Source: Nostoc sp. TH1S01 (GTDB lineage: Bacteria > Cyanobacteriota > Cyanobacteriia > Cyanobacteriales > Nostocaceae). From it: 64,000 nt of DNA. The notes beneath the pieces are model-generated. The model had not been told where the DNA came from and ran no database searches. It saw only the letters and a program-made list of their open reading frames with translations. The DNA is taken from assembly GCA_018993265.1 (NCBI GenBank), contig JAGKSW010000052.1, positions 62,001-126,000 on the forward strand. Reading direction: 5' to 3'. The stretch's first letter is position 1; every line of letters starts with the position of its first letter. This document shows, piece by piece, positions 45,444 through 55,872 of this stretch. The position numbers were made by a program, and so were the translations under genes.

Positions 45444-45813
45444 AATGTGCAGCAGATAATACTTGGAATTTTTATATTTTTATTTAGTTTATATGATTCG
45501 GCATCGTAGGGTTGCTATTACCAAATGTAAATTTCAGCAAATAAAGTTGATAATCTAATTGTATGGTGAATAAAATTTCTTTGGCTGTCACTAATCTTTA
45601 TAAATACACTTGTTTTAAAACAATAGATATTACTGTAAATTAATATAGACATAAGCGTAGAAGATAATTATTCACCAAAGACAAGCAGCAAAAAGTTTAA
45701 CTCTGGCGATCCCCCTAAATCCCCCTTTTTAAGGGGGGCTAGGGGGGATCAAGCGCAATATTTAGCGCAATATTTAATACTTCTCAGACATCCTCTGAGA
45801 AATGAGAAAATAA
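45444..45813. repeat. Intergenic region with long palindrome
   Basis: It contains a 43-bp inverted repeat at 45708-45750 (GATCCCCCTAAATCCCCC against GGGGGGCTAGGGGGGATC), a direct duplication AGCGCAATATTTAGCGCAATATTTA (about 45752-45776) and TCTCAGA/TCTGAGA. No gene is supported. The AT-rich 45450-45700 part probably carries the promoter of the CheB-CheR gene. Confidence 0.6.
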
Positions 45814-45843
45814 AAAAGCCCTTGCTCACTAATAAGGGCTTTT
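45814..45843 (-). terminator. Intrinsic terminator of the invertase gene
   Basis: On the minus strand AAAAGCCCTT pairs with AAGGGCTTTT (10-bp stem, 10-base loop) and runs into TTTTATTTT, about 75 bases after the invertase stop. Confidence 0.75.
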
Positions 45844-45915
45844 GAGCTAGTTGTTAATTGAGAACAATTCTTTTACTTCATTAGCATGATAGTTGCCTGC
45901 TACACATCAAAACTA

Positions 45916-47361
45916 TCAAGAACTATAAGGGTCTACACTGCCAATTTCAAACTCACAAGCTCTTGATACTAATTCTGGTGGTAATTTATCGAAACTGACT
46001 AGAGGTAAATGAGCAGAATCTCTGATTAATTCTTTAGCTAATAAGAAACCAGCGATCGTCCAGGTTTGGTATTTCCTAGCTTGTTTACCAATTAATCTAC
46101 CTTTCTTACCATCGTAATATTCAGGCCATTCGTCTTCACCAATCCGGTCTTCCGCAATTTCAATTGCTTTTCTGGCCAAATTAGTTCTATTAGTTTTAAT
46201 AGCTGCTGCTGTTAACATCCACATCAAAACAGGCCAGCTACCAGCATTATGATAAGACCAAGGTATATTTTTGGGGTCACATCCAGTAACAATTCTGTAC
46301 TCTTCATCTTCTAAAGCTGGGAAACAGATTTTCATCGGCATATCTCCTACTAAATCGTCCCATCTTTCATCAATCAGAGTCATGATTGCTTGTGATTGTT
46401 CTTCTGTAGCTAAATCAGAAATTATCGCCATCAAATTACCCAAGGCAAAAAAGCGAGTATCTAACTGTGAAGGCCCAACGTTACCTGCGAGATAACCGCC
46501 TTTTCGGGGTAGCCATTTATCTAATTCATAGTAGGGAATCGAGTCTACATAAATGTTAAATAGATTAACTGCCGCTTTGCCATATTCTTCACTTTTGAAG
46601 CGATAAATGGCATTTAAGCGATTAATATCTATCCAATAATGCTGTCGAATATGAGCGCACAAAAGCGGTAAACGATTATCAATCGCCATCACAATATCTT
46701 GATTGCCTTTGCAAATTAGTAATTCCCGTGCCGCCCGTAGTGCTGTGTAGAATAAAACTTGTATTTCTAGAGGATGTCCATATATACCCATACGACGGTC
46801 AATCATACAAGCACCGTCTGGAACTAACAGCGTCGGGTACATATCAAACCGATTGGCCAAACAAATTTCCATAATCAACCGAATTCCATTTTGAAATTCT
46901 GGTTGATAGGCTACGGAAAAATCTTTTGTAGCTACAACATAAGCACGTAACAAAATAATCCACCAGAGACAAGAATCAACAGGTGTAACTCTGGCGATCG
47001 CGTGTTCCCCAAAATCCGCTTCTAAATATTCTTCGCCATTCTCTGCAACAACTTTGAAGCTAGCAGGAATTAAACCTCTCCCCGGCTTATAAGCATCTAA
47101 TTGCCGTTCTTTTGGCTGTAACTTTAAAGTTTCTTCCAAAAAGTTGCGAACAATATCTGTTCTACCTTTAGCTAGAAAAATTAATGCTGAAGAGAAAAAA
47201 TCTCGAATAAAACACTGGTCATAATTGAGTGCTTCTACAGAATTATCATAAGCTGCGACTGTACCAATCGGTCGCCCTCGATAGTAAATAATAGATTTTT
47301 CTAGTGCTTCCCACGCTGCTTTTTCTGTAATTTCATCTGTTAATAAATTCTCTATTTGCAT
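45916..47361 (-). CDS. invB: GH100 alkaline/neutral invertase
   Basis: The 481-residue cytosolic enzyme hydrolyses sucrose to glucose and fructose. Family motifs include [99 protein letters not shown] and [24 protein letters not shown]. Filamentous cyanobacteria have two paralogues: InvA in vegetative cells and InvB, needed for heterocyst diazotrophy. I cannot decide between them, so the symbol is tentative. Length is standard and it has its own terminator. Confidence 0.93.
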   Translation of the reverse strand: MQIENLLTDEITEKAAWEALEKSIIYYRGRPIGTVAAYDNSVEALNYDQCFIRDFFSSALIFLAKGRTDIVRNFLEETLKLQPKERQLDAYKPGRGLIPASFKVVAENGEEYLEADFGEHAIARVTPVDSCLWWIILLRAYVVATKDFSVAYQPEFQNGIRLIMEICLANRFDMYPTLLVPDGACMIDRRMGIYGHPLEIQVLFYTALRAARELLICKGNQDIVMAIDNRLPLLCAHIRQHYWIDINRLNAIYRFKSEEYGKAAVNLFNIYVDSIPYYELDKWLPRKGGYLAGNVGPSQLDTRFFALGNLMAIISDLATEEQSQAIMTLIDERWDDLVGDMPMKICFPALEDEEYRIVTGCDPKNIPWSYHNAGSWPVLMWMLTAAAIKTNRTNLARKAIEIAEDRIGEDEWPEYYDGKKGRLIGKQARKYQTWTIAGFLLAKELIRDSAHLPLVSFDKLPPELVSRACEFEIGSVDPYSS

Positions 47362-48091
47362 TGCCTAAAAAACTCCATACAGGTTGTAGATTGGTGGTAA
47401 ATGCTCCTGATATCCTGAATTTCTGCCATCCTCATCATAACAAAGAGAATTTAATAAATAGCAGAAATATTATATTTTTAAAGTTAATTTTTCGGATTGC
47501 AATTAACAGCTTGAAAGCAATTTCAACGTTTATTAATTTACTAAAATTCAATGATGCTTTTGGTGAATTGCATTTATAAGTTTTTCACCTCAGCAAAAAT
47601 GTAATACTGAAAATAGTTAGAAAAGATATATTTTGAGATTAATCAATGTTCTGTTTTTAGTTTAAAAGCAGTTATATCAATCAAAATATATCTTGTAACC
47701 TATTTACAAGCTATGTAAAGCTTAAATATGTTTCAGTAAAATTACGTATGGTAATTTTGTTTTGGAAACTAGAATTTTGATTTTCCCCTATAAATTAATA
47801 ATTTATAACCTTTTTTAAGAATGTGCAAGATAAATTGCTATAGAAATTGAGATGTCAATACATCAAAAGATGTATAAACACATAACTATAGTTAGATTTA
47901 TTAACTAAATAAGCAGAATAAATTGAGCTATAGTGAGTATTTTTCCTCAAAATTTCTATTATTAGTTAACGATGCTGCTGAAATATTACTGTCATTTCAA
48001 GATGATAGATTTTGAGTAACTTTTGATTCGAGGCGAGGAACAGTTGCTACTCAAAATCAATATTGAAAACTAGGTTTTGGCAAATTTGAGT
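47362..48091. other. AT-rich intergenic region
   Basis: 730 bp separating the divergent invertase leader from the end of the M20 gene. I see no supportable gene, tRNA or repeat element. The first 150 bp probably contain the invertase promoter. Confidence 0.45.
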
Positions 48092-49270
48092 TTACAACCA
48101 ATATTTATAAGCAGCATAGGCCATCGTTACCACACCTGTTAAAATCGCCGACTCATCGACTTCAAATTCGGGATGGTGTAATGGGTAATTGATGATTCTA
48201 TCTTTGAAACCGACACCCAAGCGAAACATCGAACCAGGAGTGTGTTCTAAATAAACTGAAAAATCTTCCGCACCGAGGGAAGGTTCGGGTAAAACTTGGA
48301 CGCGATCGCTACTCCAGGCTTCTTCTGCGGCTGATTGCAACAACTGTGTTAAAGAATAATCATTTTGAACGCTGGGGACACCTTGACGGTAATCAACTTG
48401 ATATTTTGCGCCATAAGCATGACAGACATTCGCCACAATATTTTCAATCCAATTGGGGAGATGGGCACGGGTTTCAGGATGAAGCGATCGCACGGTTCCC
48501 CACAATTGCACTTTATCAGCAATTACATTTGGCGCTCTACCACCCTGAATTTTCCCAATACTCAACACTACTGGACGTAAAGGATTCTGAGTCCGGCTGA
48601 TGGCTTGCTGTAAAGCAGTAATTACTTGTGAAGCAATCCAAATTGCATCAGTCGCTTCATGGGGACGTGCGCCGTGTCCAGACTCACCAATAATTGTAAT
48701 TTCTAAATCATCAGCTGCGGCTGTCAACGCCCCGTAACGTATACCAATCGAACCAGCGGGTATAGAAGGAAAAACATGAACTCCTAAAATAGCAGAAACA
48801 TTCTTCATTGCCTGATCTTGCACCATCCAGTGCGCCCCTTGGGCAATTTCCTCTGCTGCTTGAAATAAAAATCGTACTTTACCGCCCAGTTCATCAGCGA
48901 TTTGGGACAATACCATTGCCGTACCTAACCCGACAGTAGTATGGACATCGTGACCACAAGCGTGCATAACCCCATCTGTACGGGAAGCATATTCTAAACC
49001 TGTACGTTCTTGAATGGGTAAAGCATCCATGTCCGTCCGAATCGCTAATAAACGATGATCGGTACCTGTACCCTGAACTTCCCCAATCACACCAGTTTTA
49101 CCAACACCTTCTTGCACATACAGGCCACTAGAAGACAGAACGCCAGCTACAAAAGCAGCTGTTTGGTACTCTTGACCACTGAGTTCTGGATGAGAGTGGA
49201 GATGACGGCGAATTTCAACTAAACGGGGCGCTAGTTTTGTGGCTATGTCTTTAATACGGGTTAGCATCAA
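48092..49270 (-). CDS. M20 family amidohydrolase
   Basis: The 392-residue zinc amidohydrolase has HACGHDVHTTVGLG (metal ligands), the catalytic Glu pair FLFQAAEEIAQGA, the dimerisation-domain motif GESGHGARPHEATDA and SLGAEDFSVYLE. It belongs to the HipO/IAA-amino-acid hydrolase subgroup, which removes acyl groups from amino acids. N-acetyl-L-amino-acid or conjugate hydrolysis is likely, with the exact substrate unknown. Length and motifs are standard. It may use the second Met (MLTRIKD) as start. Confidence 0.9.
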   Translation of the reverse strand: MMLTRIKDIATKLAPRLVEIRRHLHSHPELSGQEYQTAAFVAGVLSSSGLYVQEGVGKTGVIGEVQGTGTDHRLLAIRTDMDALPIQERTGLEYASRTDGVMHACGHDVHTTVGLGTAMVLSQIADELGGKVRFLFQAAEEIAQGAHWMVQDQAMKNVSAILGVHVFPSIPAGSIGIRYGALTAAADDLEITIIGESGHGARPHEATDAIWIASQVITALQQAISRTQNPLRPVVLSIGKIQGGRAPNVIADKVQLWGTVRSLHPETRAHLPNWIENIVANVCHAYGAKYQVDYRQGVPSVQNDYSLTQLLQSAAEEAWSSDRVQVLPEPSLGAEDFSVYLEHTPGSMFRLGVGFKDRIINYPLHHPEFEVDESAILTGVVTMAYAAYKYWL

Positions 49271-49403
49271 TCAATTTTACTTACGAGCTTTGTTCCCATG
49301 ATAAAGAAGTGCTAATGAACAAAATGTTCTTGATTAAAGGGAACAGGGAACAGTGGACGAGAATTTCAACCATCCCCACTCCCCACTCCCTACTCACAAC
49401 TCC

Positions 49404-49991
49404 CTATTTCTGAGTCCCCACTTCCTCTGACTGGGTATAACAAGTTGTACCTCGCGTAGTCCCTGCTCTAAATTTGTTACATTGTTTGGGAATTACACGT
49501 TCTGTTGACCACCAGTAAGGCTTATCAGAACTCACATTTCCCAAAGGCAAGGTAGTTAGCCGGAAGTTTGCACCGCGAAAATTGGTAAAGTATAACTTAG
49601 CACCTAACATATTTGCTGCTGTCAAATTAGCACCAAGAAAACCTGTATAAGACAAATCGGCATTATCTAAGGATGCTGAGGTTAAATTTGTACCTGTAAA
49701 AGAAGCACCTACGAGATTGGCAGATTTCAGCACTGCACCTTCAAGATTTGCACCAGTCAAATCTGCATTTGAGAGATTGGCTTGAGATAAATTTGCTCCC
49801 TTTAAATTTGCCCCTCGTAAGTTGACACCAGCTAAATTAGCTTGAGTGAGGTCAGCACCACTCAAGTCGCATCTAGGACAAGTACCAGATGTTTTTAACT
49901 GATCTAGGTCTTGCTGATTTAGCCCCAAGGCTTTTTCTGTTAACCCCGTACAAACTATTAGAGCAACAAGGGCGGTAATCTGGAGTTTCAT
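49404..49991 (-). CDS. Exported pentapeptide-repeat protein
   Basis: The 195-residue protein has a signal peptide (KLQITALVALIVCTGLTEKA). A short Cys pair follows (CPRCDLS), then about 20 pentapeptide repeats of A(D/N)Lxx type (GADLTQANLAGVNLRGANL and onward), forming a right-handed beta-helix. A C-terminal domain contains two more Cys (QCNKF, TTCYTQ). Periplasmic or lumenal location is predicted. Such proteins are common in cyanobacteria with no known activity. Confidence 0.88.
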   Translation of the reverse strand: MKLQITALVALIVCTGLTEKALGLNQQDLDQLKTSGTCPRCDLSGADLTQANLAGVNLRGANLKGANLSQANLSNADLTGANLEGAVLKSANLVGASFTGTNLTSASLDNADLSYTGFLGANLTAANMLGAKLYFTNFRGANFRLTTLPLGNVSSDKPYWWSTERVIPKQCNKFRAGTTRGTTCYTQSEEVGTQK

Positions 49992-50447
49992 AAGTTTTAC
50001 GGATATTTTTCTGGGTGATAAGTTAAGTGTTAAGCTACTGCCATACTTAACATATACACATATACCGCTGGCTCAGCAAATCCTAGCAATGAAGTGGCGA
50101 TGAAGAAGCTATAAAAATAGTATAAATTCTGATTTTCAGACTACACAAAACAGAATTTAAGTCTTAAGATTGATTCGTAAGGAACTATACAGAACTAACT
50201 ATAGACTATCACATATCTGATCCCCCTAGCTCTACGAATAAAGTAGCTAGGGGGATCTTAATTTGGGCATTTATACTGTGTCTGGTTAGTTAGTGATGAC
50301 TCGGTATCTCTGTCAGGACTTACGCATCAAGATTGTCTGTTGAGACTGGGTGTATGGGTGAAATCAAGTCAAAAGTTAAAAGTTAAAAGTCAAAATTAAT
50401 ATCATGTTCGGCTAATTAGTTATGATTTTTTTGTAATTGGAAGTCCC
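49992..50447. repeat. Intergenic region with MITE family 1 and 2 fragments
   Basis: It contains a palindrome CCCCCTAGCT...AGCTAGGGGG (about 50222-50253). It also holds a degenerate left part of MITE family 1 at about 50278-50312, a solo MITE family 2 end (AGGACTTACGCA, 50315), heptads AAAAGTT/AAAAGTC (50370-50395) and a second family 1 left end ATATCATGTTCGGCTAATTA at 50399. No gene. Confidence 0.6.
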
Positions 50448-52190
50448 TTAGCGCCATCCCAAAAAGCGCAGTCCTGGAACAATTAAGTAGTGACTGACTC
50501 CCAACCAAAAACTCATAAAGATGGCGACTAAAGCAAACAAAGCCAAAGGTAGACCTAATTCTGACCACAGTGGCTGAGGAGAAAAGTGAAAGACTGTGGC
50601 GGGGAAGCCTAAAACGAATAAGCCGGCAAAAATGAGTGCTGTACCCAAAGCTGCGACTAAGGCATAAACTATGTGATGGCTGCGAAACCCAAAGCTAAGG
50701 GATAACAAAAATATCGATACAGCCATCATGACGACTAAACCATCACTGCTTTGTTTGGGGGAAATGAGTTCCCAAAATAACCAACCAAATCCATAGCTAA
50801 TCATACCCATGAGCGACGCTACTAAAAACCGCCGCCGTTGACTAAAACATCCTGATATGGTGAGTCCCCAGGCGGTTCCCAAACCAGCACTGACAAATAC
50901 TAAAATGTCTGCACCAAAGTTAGTTTGAGAATTGGGTATTAATTCTGGTAGCTGACCCAAGATTAATTGCACAACGCGATCGCCTAAAATTGTGCGGTAA
51001 GCTATAAAAAAACCGATAATTGTCCCGATACAAGCTCCTAAGCTAGATAGCAGCATCGCCCAAACAATCGCCACACAAGCTTGAATAATTTTGAGCAAGG
51101 CTTTGGCGATAAACAAGATTGTCTTGCCAATTGCTTGCAGGAAATCACTTAAAGCTCGCTCAATGATTTGAATGAGCAGTGTGAAGTAATTAGTAGCTGG
51201 AGCTGAGTTTGGTGGTTGTGAGGATAACCCTGGTTTGGCCGATTTATTAATTTTTGCTAATCTTTTGAGGATGATGGCTGCATTTGTGGGACGCGATCGC
51301 ACATCCTCCTTTACCATCTCATCAAGTAAATCAGCAAACTGTGAGTTAATATTGACTCGATTCCGCCAACGCAATTCCCCAGTTTGCACATCTTCCATCT
51401 CTGGCGGATACTTACCTGTGAGTAATTCAATCATTGTCCGGCCGAGAGCGTAAAAATCAACCGCAGGCCCCACATTTCCCCCAGTTACTTGTTCTGGCGG
51501 ACTGTAACCAGAAGAAAATAACCGCGTTGAACTCGACTCTCGACGCTGCATAGCTGCGTTGATTTGCTTAACACCGCCAAAATCAATTAATACTAATTGT
51601 TCCCACCCTGTTCCCGCTTGAGTTGGTGGTGCGGTTGAGGCTGGTATCCGCAACATTAAGTTAGAAGGTTTAATATCGCGGTGAATAATTTGACATTTGT
51701 GCAATTCTTGTAAAATTTTCACAGCTTGGGTGAACCAGTTCAGTACCAAATTCTCTGGACATCCTTGAGGATAGTTATTCATGATTTCATCCAGAGTCGG
51801 CCCGTTAATTTTTTCCATCACCAAACAAGCTAACTGGCGCGGTTTTGGACTAGTGATATTTACCTGAAAAAAACCGTCAGCTTCAACCTTCGGAACACCA
51901 GGATGCTGCAAACTAATTAAAACTGCGGCTTCTTGTGTAAATAATTCCTGAGCTTTTGGTGAATCTTCCACCAAAACTTTTAGCACCTTTTCGGTTTGAG
52001 TTTTTTCATCCCAAACGGTATAAATTTGGGCAAAACCACCAGAACCCAGTGGTTGAATAGGGACATAGCGGTCTAGCAGCTGTAGCAATGCGCCACAGCT
52101 GTTACAAAATTTGTTTCCCCAAGGTTGGGGGTAAGGACGTTGACAATCAGGATTTATGCAGTGAACCGCCCTTTGAGGGATATGGGACAC
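50448..52190 (-). CDS. Ser/Thr protein kinase with zinc-finger start and multi-helix C-terminus
   Basis: The 580-residue protein starts with a zinc ribbon (CINPDCQRPY ... KFCNSCGALL). The kinase domain (about 40-315) has GSGGFAQIYTV, the VAIK-type Lys in EKVLKVLVE, HRDIKPSNLML, IDFGGVKQ and the activation loop SSGYSPPEQV. About seven membrane helices follow from 350 to the end. This is the SpkB/PknA-like arrangement common in filamentous cyanobacteria. The signal is unknown. All catalytic motifs are intact. Confidence 0.9.
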   Translation of the reverse strand: MSHIPQRAVHCINPDCQRPYPQPWGNKFCNSCGALLQLLDRYVPIQPLGSGGFAQIYTVWDEKTQTEKVLKVLVEDSPKAQELFTQEAAVLISLQHPGVPKVEADGFFQVNITSPKPRQLACLVMEKINGPTLDEIMNNYPQGCPENLVLNWFTQAVKILQELHKCQIIHRDIKPSNLMLRIPASTAPPTQAGTGWEQLVLIDFGGVKQINAAMQRRESSSTRLFSSGYSPPEQVTGGNVGPAVDFYALGRTMIELLTGKYPPEMEDVQTGELRWRNRVNINSQFADLLDEMVKEDVRSRPTNAAIILKRLAKINKSAKPGLSSQPPNSAPATNYFTLLIQIIERALSDFLQAIGKTILFIAKALLKIIQACVAIVWAMLLSSLGACIGTIIGFFIAYRTILGDRVVQLILGQLPELIPNSQTNFGADILVFVSAGLGTAWGLTISGCFSQRRRFLVASLMGMISYGFGWLFWELISPKQSSDGLVVMMAVSIFLLSLSFGFRSHHIVYALVAALGTALIFAGLFVLGFPATVFHFSPQPLWSELGLPLALFALVAIFMSFWLGVSHYLIVPGLRFLGWR

Positions 52191-52309
52191 AACCGCTACA
52201 ATACAAACGCTGAGTTGATTTTAACCTATGTTAAGGAGGCAGGAGTTGAAAGGCAGGAGGCAGGAGAGAGTTCCCTTAAATTTATTTAAGGGATTTAACA
52301 AGGGCAAAA

Positions 52310-52352
52310 TTTCACACTTCATACTTCATACTTCATACTTCACACTTCATAC
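52310..52352. repeat. CTTCATA heptanucleotide array
   Basis: Six or so 7-bp units ACTTCATA/ACTTCACA run up to the stop codon of the ATP-grasp gene. GGCAGGA heptads lie at about 52234-52266. Confidence 0.75.
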
Positions 52353-52355
52353 TTC

Positions 52356-53957
52356 CTAACTGTACCCATCCCAAGCAATGGGGAATGTGTAATCAGAAAA
52401 TAGGGAAAAATTTTGATTGTCGCTGCGGGTTTCTTCGTCCAAAACATTGACAACTTTGTTATAGATATCTTCTGCTTGTTGGGGAGAATCGCCAATGCTG
52501 GTTAATCCCAATTTGCCAAATTGAGACAGACATCCCATCAAATGAAAGACTGTACCTGTTTCTGTACCACTATCAAAATGTAATCTGTGATGGGCAATAA
52601 TATCCATTAAATCGTTGGGTAATAATCCTCGATAGCGGTCTTTTTGCAGGTTATCGGTGGCAACATAGTATTTAGGACGACCTTGCTGACTGTAAAACAA
52701 TCCTGTGGACAAATCATAACGGCCATTTGTTAACAGTTTTAAGGTCATGAAAGGATGGGTTGTGCCACCTTTACGTAAGTTAATTTCGATCGCCTGAATA
52801 TCCCAGTTGTTATTACCCTGGTCAACGGTGATAAAATCAACACCAAATCTTTCTAATGCGCCTTTTTCTGCGAGTTTTCTGCCAACTTTTAAGCCCAATT
52901 GTTGCAATGCTAAACGATAGCTTTCATCGGCGGGAAAGCGACATCCGAGATAAATTTGACCGTCTGGGCCACCCAGGATTTGGTCGTGGGTGGAGAGGAT
53001 TTCGACTTCGCCTGTGGGTGTGATGCGTCCTTGCACACTGGGAGAACGCTTGATTTCTCCTTCGACAAATGCTTCGACAATTGCACCTAACTCAGTGATT
53101 CGTCCGGAAAAATTTGCCCAAGTTTCTTGTTTAGCTTGAAAGCGCATGGTAGAAAAGCGATCGCTAATTGCTGCTATTCTTTGTTCACTCGAAGCTTGTC
53201 CTGGCGCTAAATTCATAATTGGTCTTAAATCTAGCAGGGCATTGCCTTCTCCAGAAATTCCTTCGTTGAGTTTTACCACCATCCTGGTTAATTTTGGTTG
53301 GCGTTCCCATAAATCGCTGGCTGCTTCTGCCAAATTTTGAGCAGTCCAGACTCTTTCACTACCATCTGGATGGGGAACTCCACTTTCAGCAAAAATCTGC
53401 CGACTGCCACTTTTTGTACCCCAAATTTGTAAATCTGGTGCGGCTGCATATAAAGGCACATTCAATTTTAAAGACAATTCTGCTTCTAATTGTGTGGCGT
53501 TATAGCAAATCATGAATGATTTTTCTAACCTTAACGCTTGCTGAATTCGATCTAACAACCGAGGACGTTCTAAAATTTTTTGGCTAAGAGGTTGCAGGGA
53601 CGAATCATAAGTAGAAAGTAAAAGTAAGCGATTACGTGCATGAGAAAATGGAATGCCAGGTAACAGTTGCAAATAGTAGTCAATAATACTAGGATGCAAG
53701 GGCATTGAGGTGATATAAATTAGCCGAGTGCGAGGATTCCGCAACCGCATTAAAGAAAATAACAATCTTTCTTCATAATGTTCACAACCTGCAATTTTTC
53801 GGAGTTCGCATTGATCAATGCTGAGTGAAGGAATAACTACTATATCTGCTTCACTATTATCGAATAGCTCAATGGTTTTCCAGCGATCGCGCAAAGTTGA
53901 CTGCAAGCGGCAAAATTGATCAACCTGCTCCAATTCCGAAACATTTAAAGTTACCAT
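52356..53957 (-). CDS. ATP-grasp peptide ligase (PGM1-related)
   Basis: The 533-residue protein has an N-terminal Rossmann-like part and an ATP-grasp core: SRQIFAESGVPHPDGSERVW, RMVVKLNEGISGEGNALLDL, FVEGEIKRSPSVQG and IQAIEINLRKGGTTHPFMTLKL. It matches the PGM1-related peptide ligases, named for the pheganomycin enzyme that joins a peptide to a non-ribosomal amino acid. Cyanobacterial members are conserved with unknown product. No precursor peptide is obvious next to it. Confidence 0.75.
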   Translation of the reverse strand: MVTLNVSELEQVDQFCRLQSTLRDRWKTIELFDNSEADIVVIPSLSIDQCELRKIAGCEHYEERLLFSLMRLRNPRTRLIYITSMPLHPSIIDYYLQLLPGIPFSHARNRLLLLSTYDSSLQPLSQKILERPRLLDRIQQALRLEKSFMICYNATQLEAELSLKLNVPLYAAAPDLQIWGTKSGSRQIFAESGVPHPDGSERVWTAQNLAEAASDLWERQPKLTRMVVKLNEGISGEGNALLDLRPIMNLAPGQASSEQRIAAISDRFSTMRFQAKQETWANFSGRITELGAIVEAFVEGEIKRSPSVQGRITPTGEVEILSTHDQILGGPDGQIYLGCRFPADESYRLALQQLGLKVGRKLAEKGALERFGVDFITVDQGNNNWDIQAIEINLRKGGTTHPFMTLKLLTNGRYDLSTGLFYSQQGRPKYYVATDNLQKDRYRGLLPNDLMDIIAHHRLHFDSGTETGTVFHLMGCLSQFGKLGLTSIGDSPQQAEDIYNKVVNVLDEETRSDNQNFSLFSDYTFPIAWDGYS

Positions 53958-54515
53958 AATCCTTGCCCTATCATGATCCCCAACACTACCGTCTTTATTC
54001 GGTATACCGCACAGCCAGCTAGATGCAACCGAGCCTTAATACTTCTTGATTGCAAATATTAATTCTTTACTCTGTCATCGTAGAGATTTTTGTAATTGCT
54101 TGCCTATGCATCTAAAGTAGGAAAATTAAGTATTCGGGCAAGCAGGTAACAAGGATAAGATAAAAATTAATGCTGTGAGATTGCTGATATTTATTTGAGC
54201 GATCGCTGACAAACAAAAAATTTGTCACATCTCTGCAAAATAAGTATGTCAATAGAGATAAACATAAATAAGTTAAGAAACGTAAATCTATACCTAAACC
54301 CTACCAATGACCAAGGGCAAATAACAAATGACAACTTTATTTGTATCAACTTATTTACATAATTATCTGGGCAATAAACTATGACACAGATATCTTTATG
54401 TATAGAGATGTTGCAGACAAGATACGGAAACAAGTTACTTGCTAATTGCCTTCTAAAATAAAAAAACGGTGTCTGCAAAATTGATTACTAAATTTGTTTG
54501 TGTCGGGGGTGGGTA
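53958..54515. other. Intergenic region before the phosphoribulokinase paralogue
   Basis: AT-rich. A minus-strand 95-codon frame at 54191-54478 is full of repeat-like sequence and rare residues and is not supported. No structured RNA was recognised. Contains spacer repeats of the AATGACCAAGGGCAAATAACAAATGAC type. Confidence 0.45.
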
Positions 54516-55454
54516 ATGAGCCGTCCAATAATTCTTGGGATTGTAGGTGATAGTGCTGCTGGAAAAACAACATTAACTAGAGGTATTGCTCAGGTACTAG
54601 GGCCAGAAAATGTCACGCTGATTTGTACAGATGATTATCATCGTTACGATCGCCAGCAACGTGCTGAAATTGGCATTACAGCCTTACACCCAGACTGCAA
54701 CCATTTAGATATTATGCAGCAGCACCTGTCGCTACTCCGCACAGGGCAGCCAATTCTCAAACCTGTGTATAGTCACAAAACAGGAACTTTTGAGCCACCG
54801 CTTTACATTAAGCCAAATAAATTTGTAATTATTGAAGGCTTGCTTGGCTATTCGACCCGTGCTGCCCGTGATTGTTACGATGTGAAAGTTTATCTTGCGC
54901 CACCCGAACCATTACGCGCTAAATGGAAAGTTAAACGAGACACGCAAAAACGCGGTTACACGCCCGAACAGGTATTAGCAGAATTAGACAAACGCGAACC
55001 AGACTCAGAACAATTTATTCGTCCCCAACGCCAATGGTCTGATATAGTGGTGAGTTTTTATCCACCTAATGGTGAAGAGGATGAAAGCAATGGTCATCTG
55101 AATGTGCGGTTAGTGCTGCGTCCCACTATTCCCCATCCAGATTTCACACCTATTATCAACTTGACCAGTGGTGATGCTGGATCGGCCATTCGTTTGGGAC
55201 TAGACCGCGATATGAATAAACCGGTGGATGTGTTGGAAGTTGATGGTCACGCCACTTTAGAGCAGGTGAATAAACTAGAACATATCATCTGTTCTGATAT
55301 GCCGCATTTACGCAGTGTATGCGATCGCGAAAGTAATCCCGAAATCGGCAAAATTGCCGGTACAACTGGCGAAACCTTACAAAGTTATCCTTTGGCTCTC
55401 ACCCAGTTAATTATTACCTACCACATGCTCAAGGCAACGCAAATGTATCAGTAG
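54516..55454 (+). CDS. Phosphoribulokinase/uridine kinase family paralogue
   Basis: The start is ATG 54516 behind GGGGGTGGG. An upstream TTG at 54498 would only add six residues. The protein (312 residues) has the P-loop GDSAAGKTT, the PRK-like segment ICTDDYHRYDRQQRAEIGIT, the catalytic-base region NHLDIM, PVYSHKTGTFEPP and IIEGLLGYST. The Calvin-cycle PRK of cyanobacteria reads GDSGCGKST and VVEGLHP and has a redox Cys pair, which is missing here. This is therefore a divergent paralogue, probably not the main PRK and of unknown substrate. Confidence 0.82.
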   Translation: MSRPIILGIVGDSAAGKTTLTRGIAQVLGPENVTLICTDDYHRYDRQQRAEIGITALHPDCNHLDIMQQHLSLLRTGQPILKPVYSHKTGTFEPPLYIKPNKFVIIEGLLGYSTRAARDCYDVKVYLAPPEPLRAKWKVKRDTQKRGYTPEQVLAELDKREPDSEQFIRPQRQWSDIVVSFYPPNGEEDESNGHLNVRLVLRPTIPHPDFTPIINLTSGDAGSAIRLGLDRDMNKPVDVLEVDGHATLEQVNKLEHIICSDMPHLRSVCDRESNPEIGKIAGTTGETLQSYPLALTQLIITYHMLKATQMYQ

Positions 55455-55872
55455 GTTTAGCAGAGGATGTAGGGGCAAAATCAAGTCAAAAGTTAAAAGT
55501 CCAAAATTCTCTGGCTTTTGAATTTTGACTTCCCCGTAGGGGTGTAGATGTTCAAAACCCTTACACCCAGTTTCAGTTTACCCAATTAACCGTCCTCAAA
55601 TATTTACGTTTTACCCACTTCTAATCCCCGTCAAGATTGATATTTATTTTTTTCTGGAATTCTACTTGCGAGTGAAGTATCTATTACTTAGTTAGTGCAT
55701 GAATTGTAGGTGTAAGACCAAGTTGTTCATTGGTGTAGTACCTACTATTTAGGCTGAGATACTTATTTACAAGTAATCGAAAGCACATTATAAATAACAG
55801 TGGGGCAGAACTACCACCATAGATAAAACTCTAAATTAATTTCTAAGTGCGGGTATCTGAGGCGGGTCAACT
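55455..55872. repeat. Heptad inverted repeat and spacer
   Basis: AAGTCAAAAGTTAAAAGTCC (55484-55503) faces TTTTGAATTTTGACTT (about 55518-55533), and GGGGTGTAG faces inverted TTACACCC. The remaining 270 bp are AT-rich with no gene supported. Confidence 0.5.

Noticed and set aside
47361-47579. 72-codon frame divergent from the invertase
   Set aside because: Starts in the invertase leader, AT-rich composition, no family resemblance.
54191-54478. 95-codon minus-strand frame
   Set aside because: High Phe/Ile/Cys/Tyr content from AT-rich DNA, no ribosome site, includes spacer repeat sequence.
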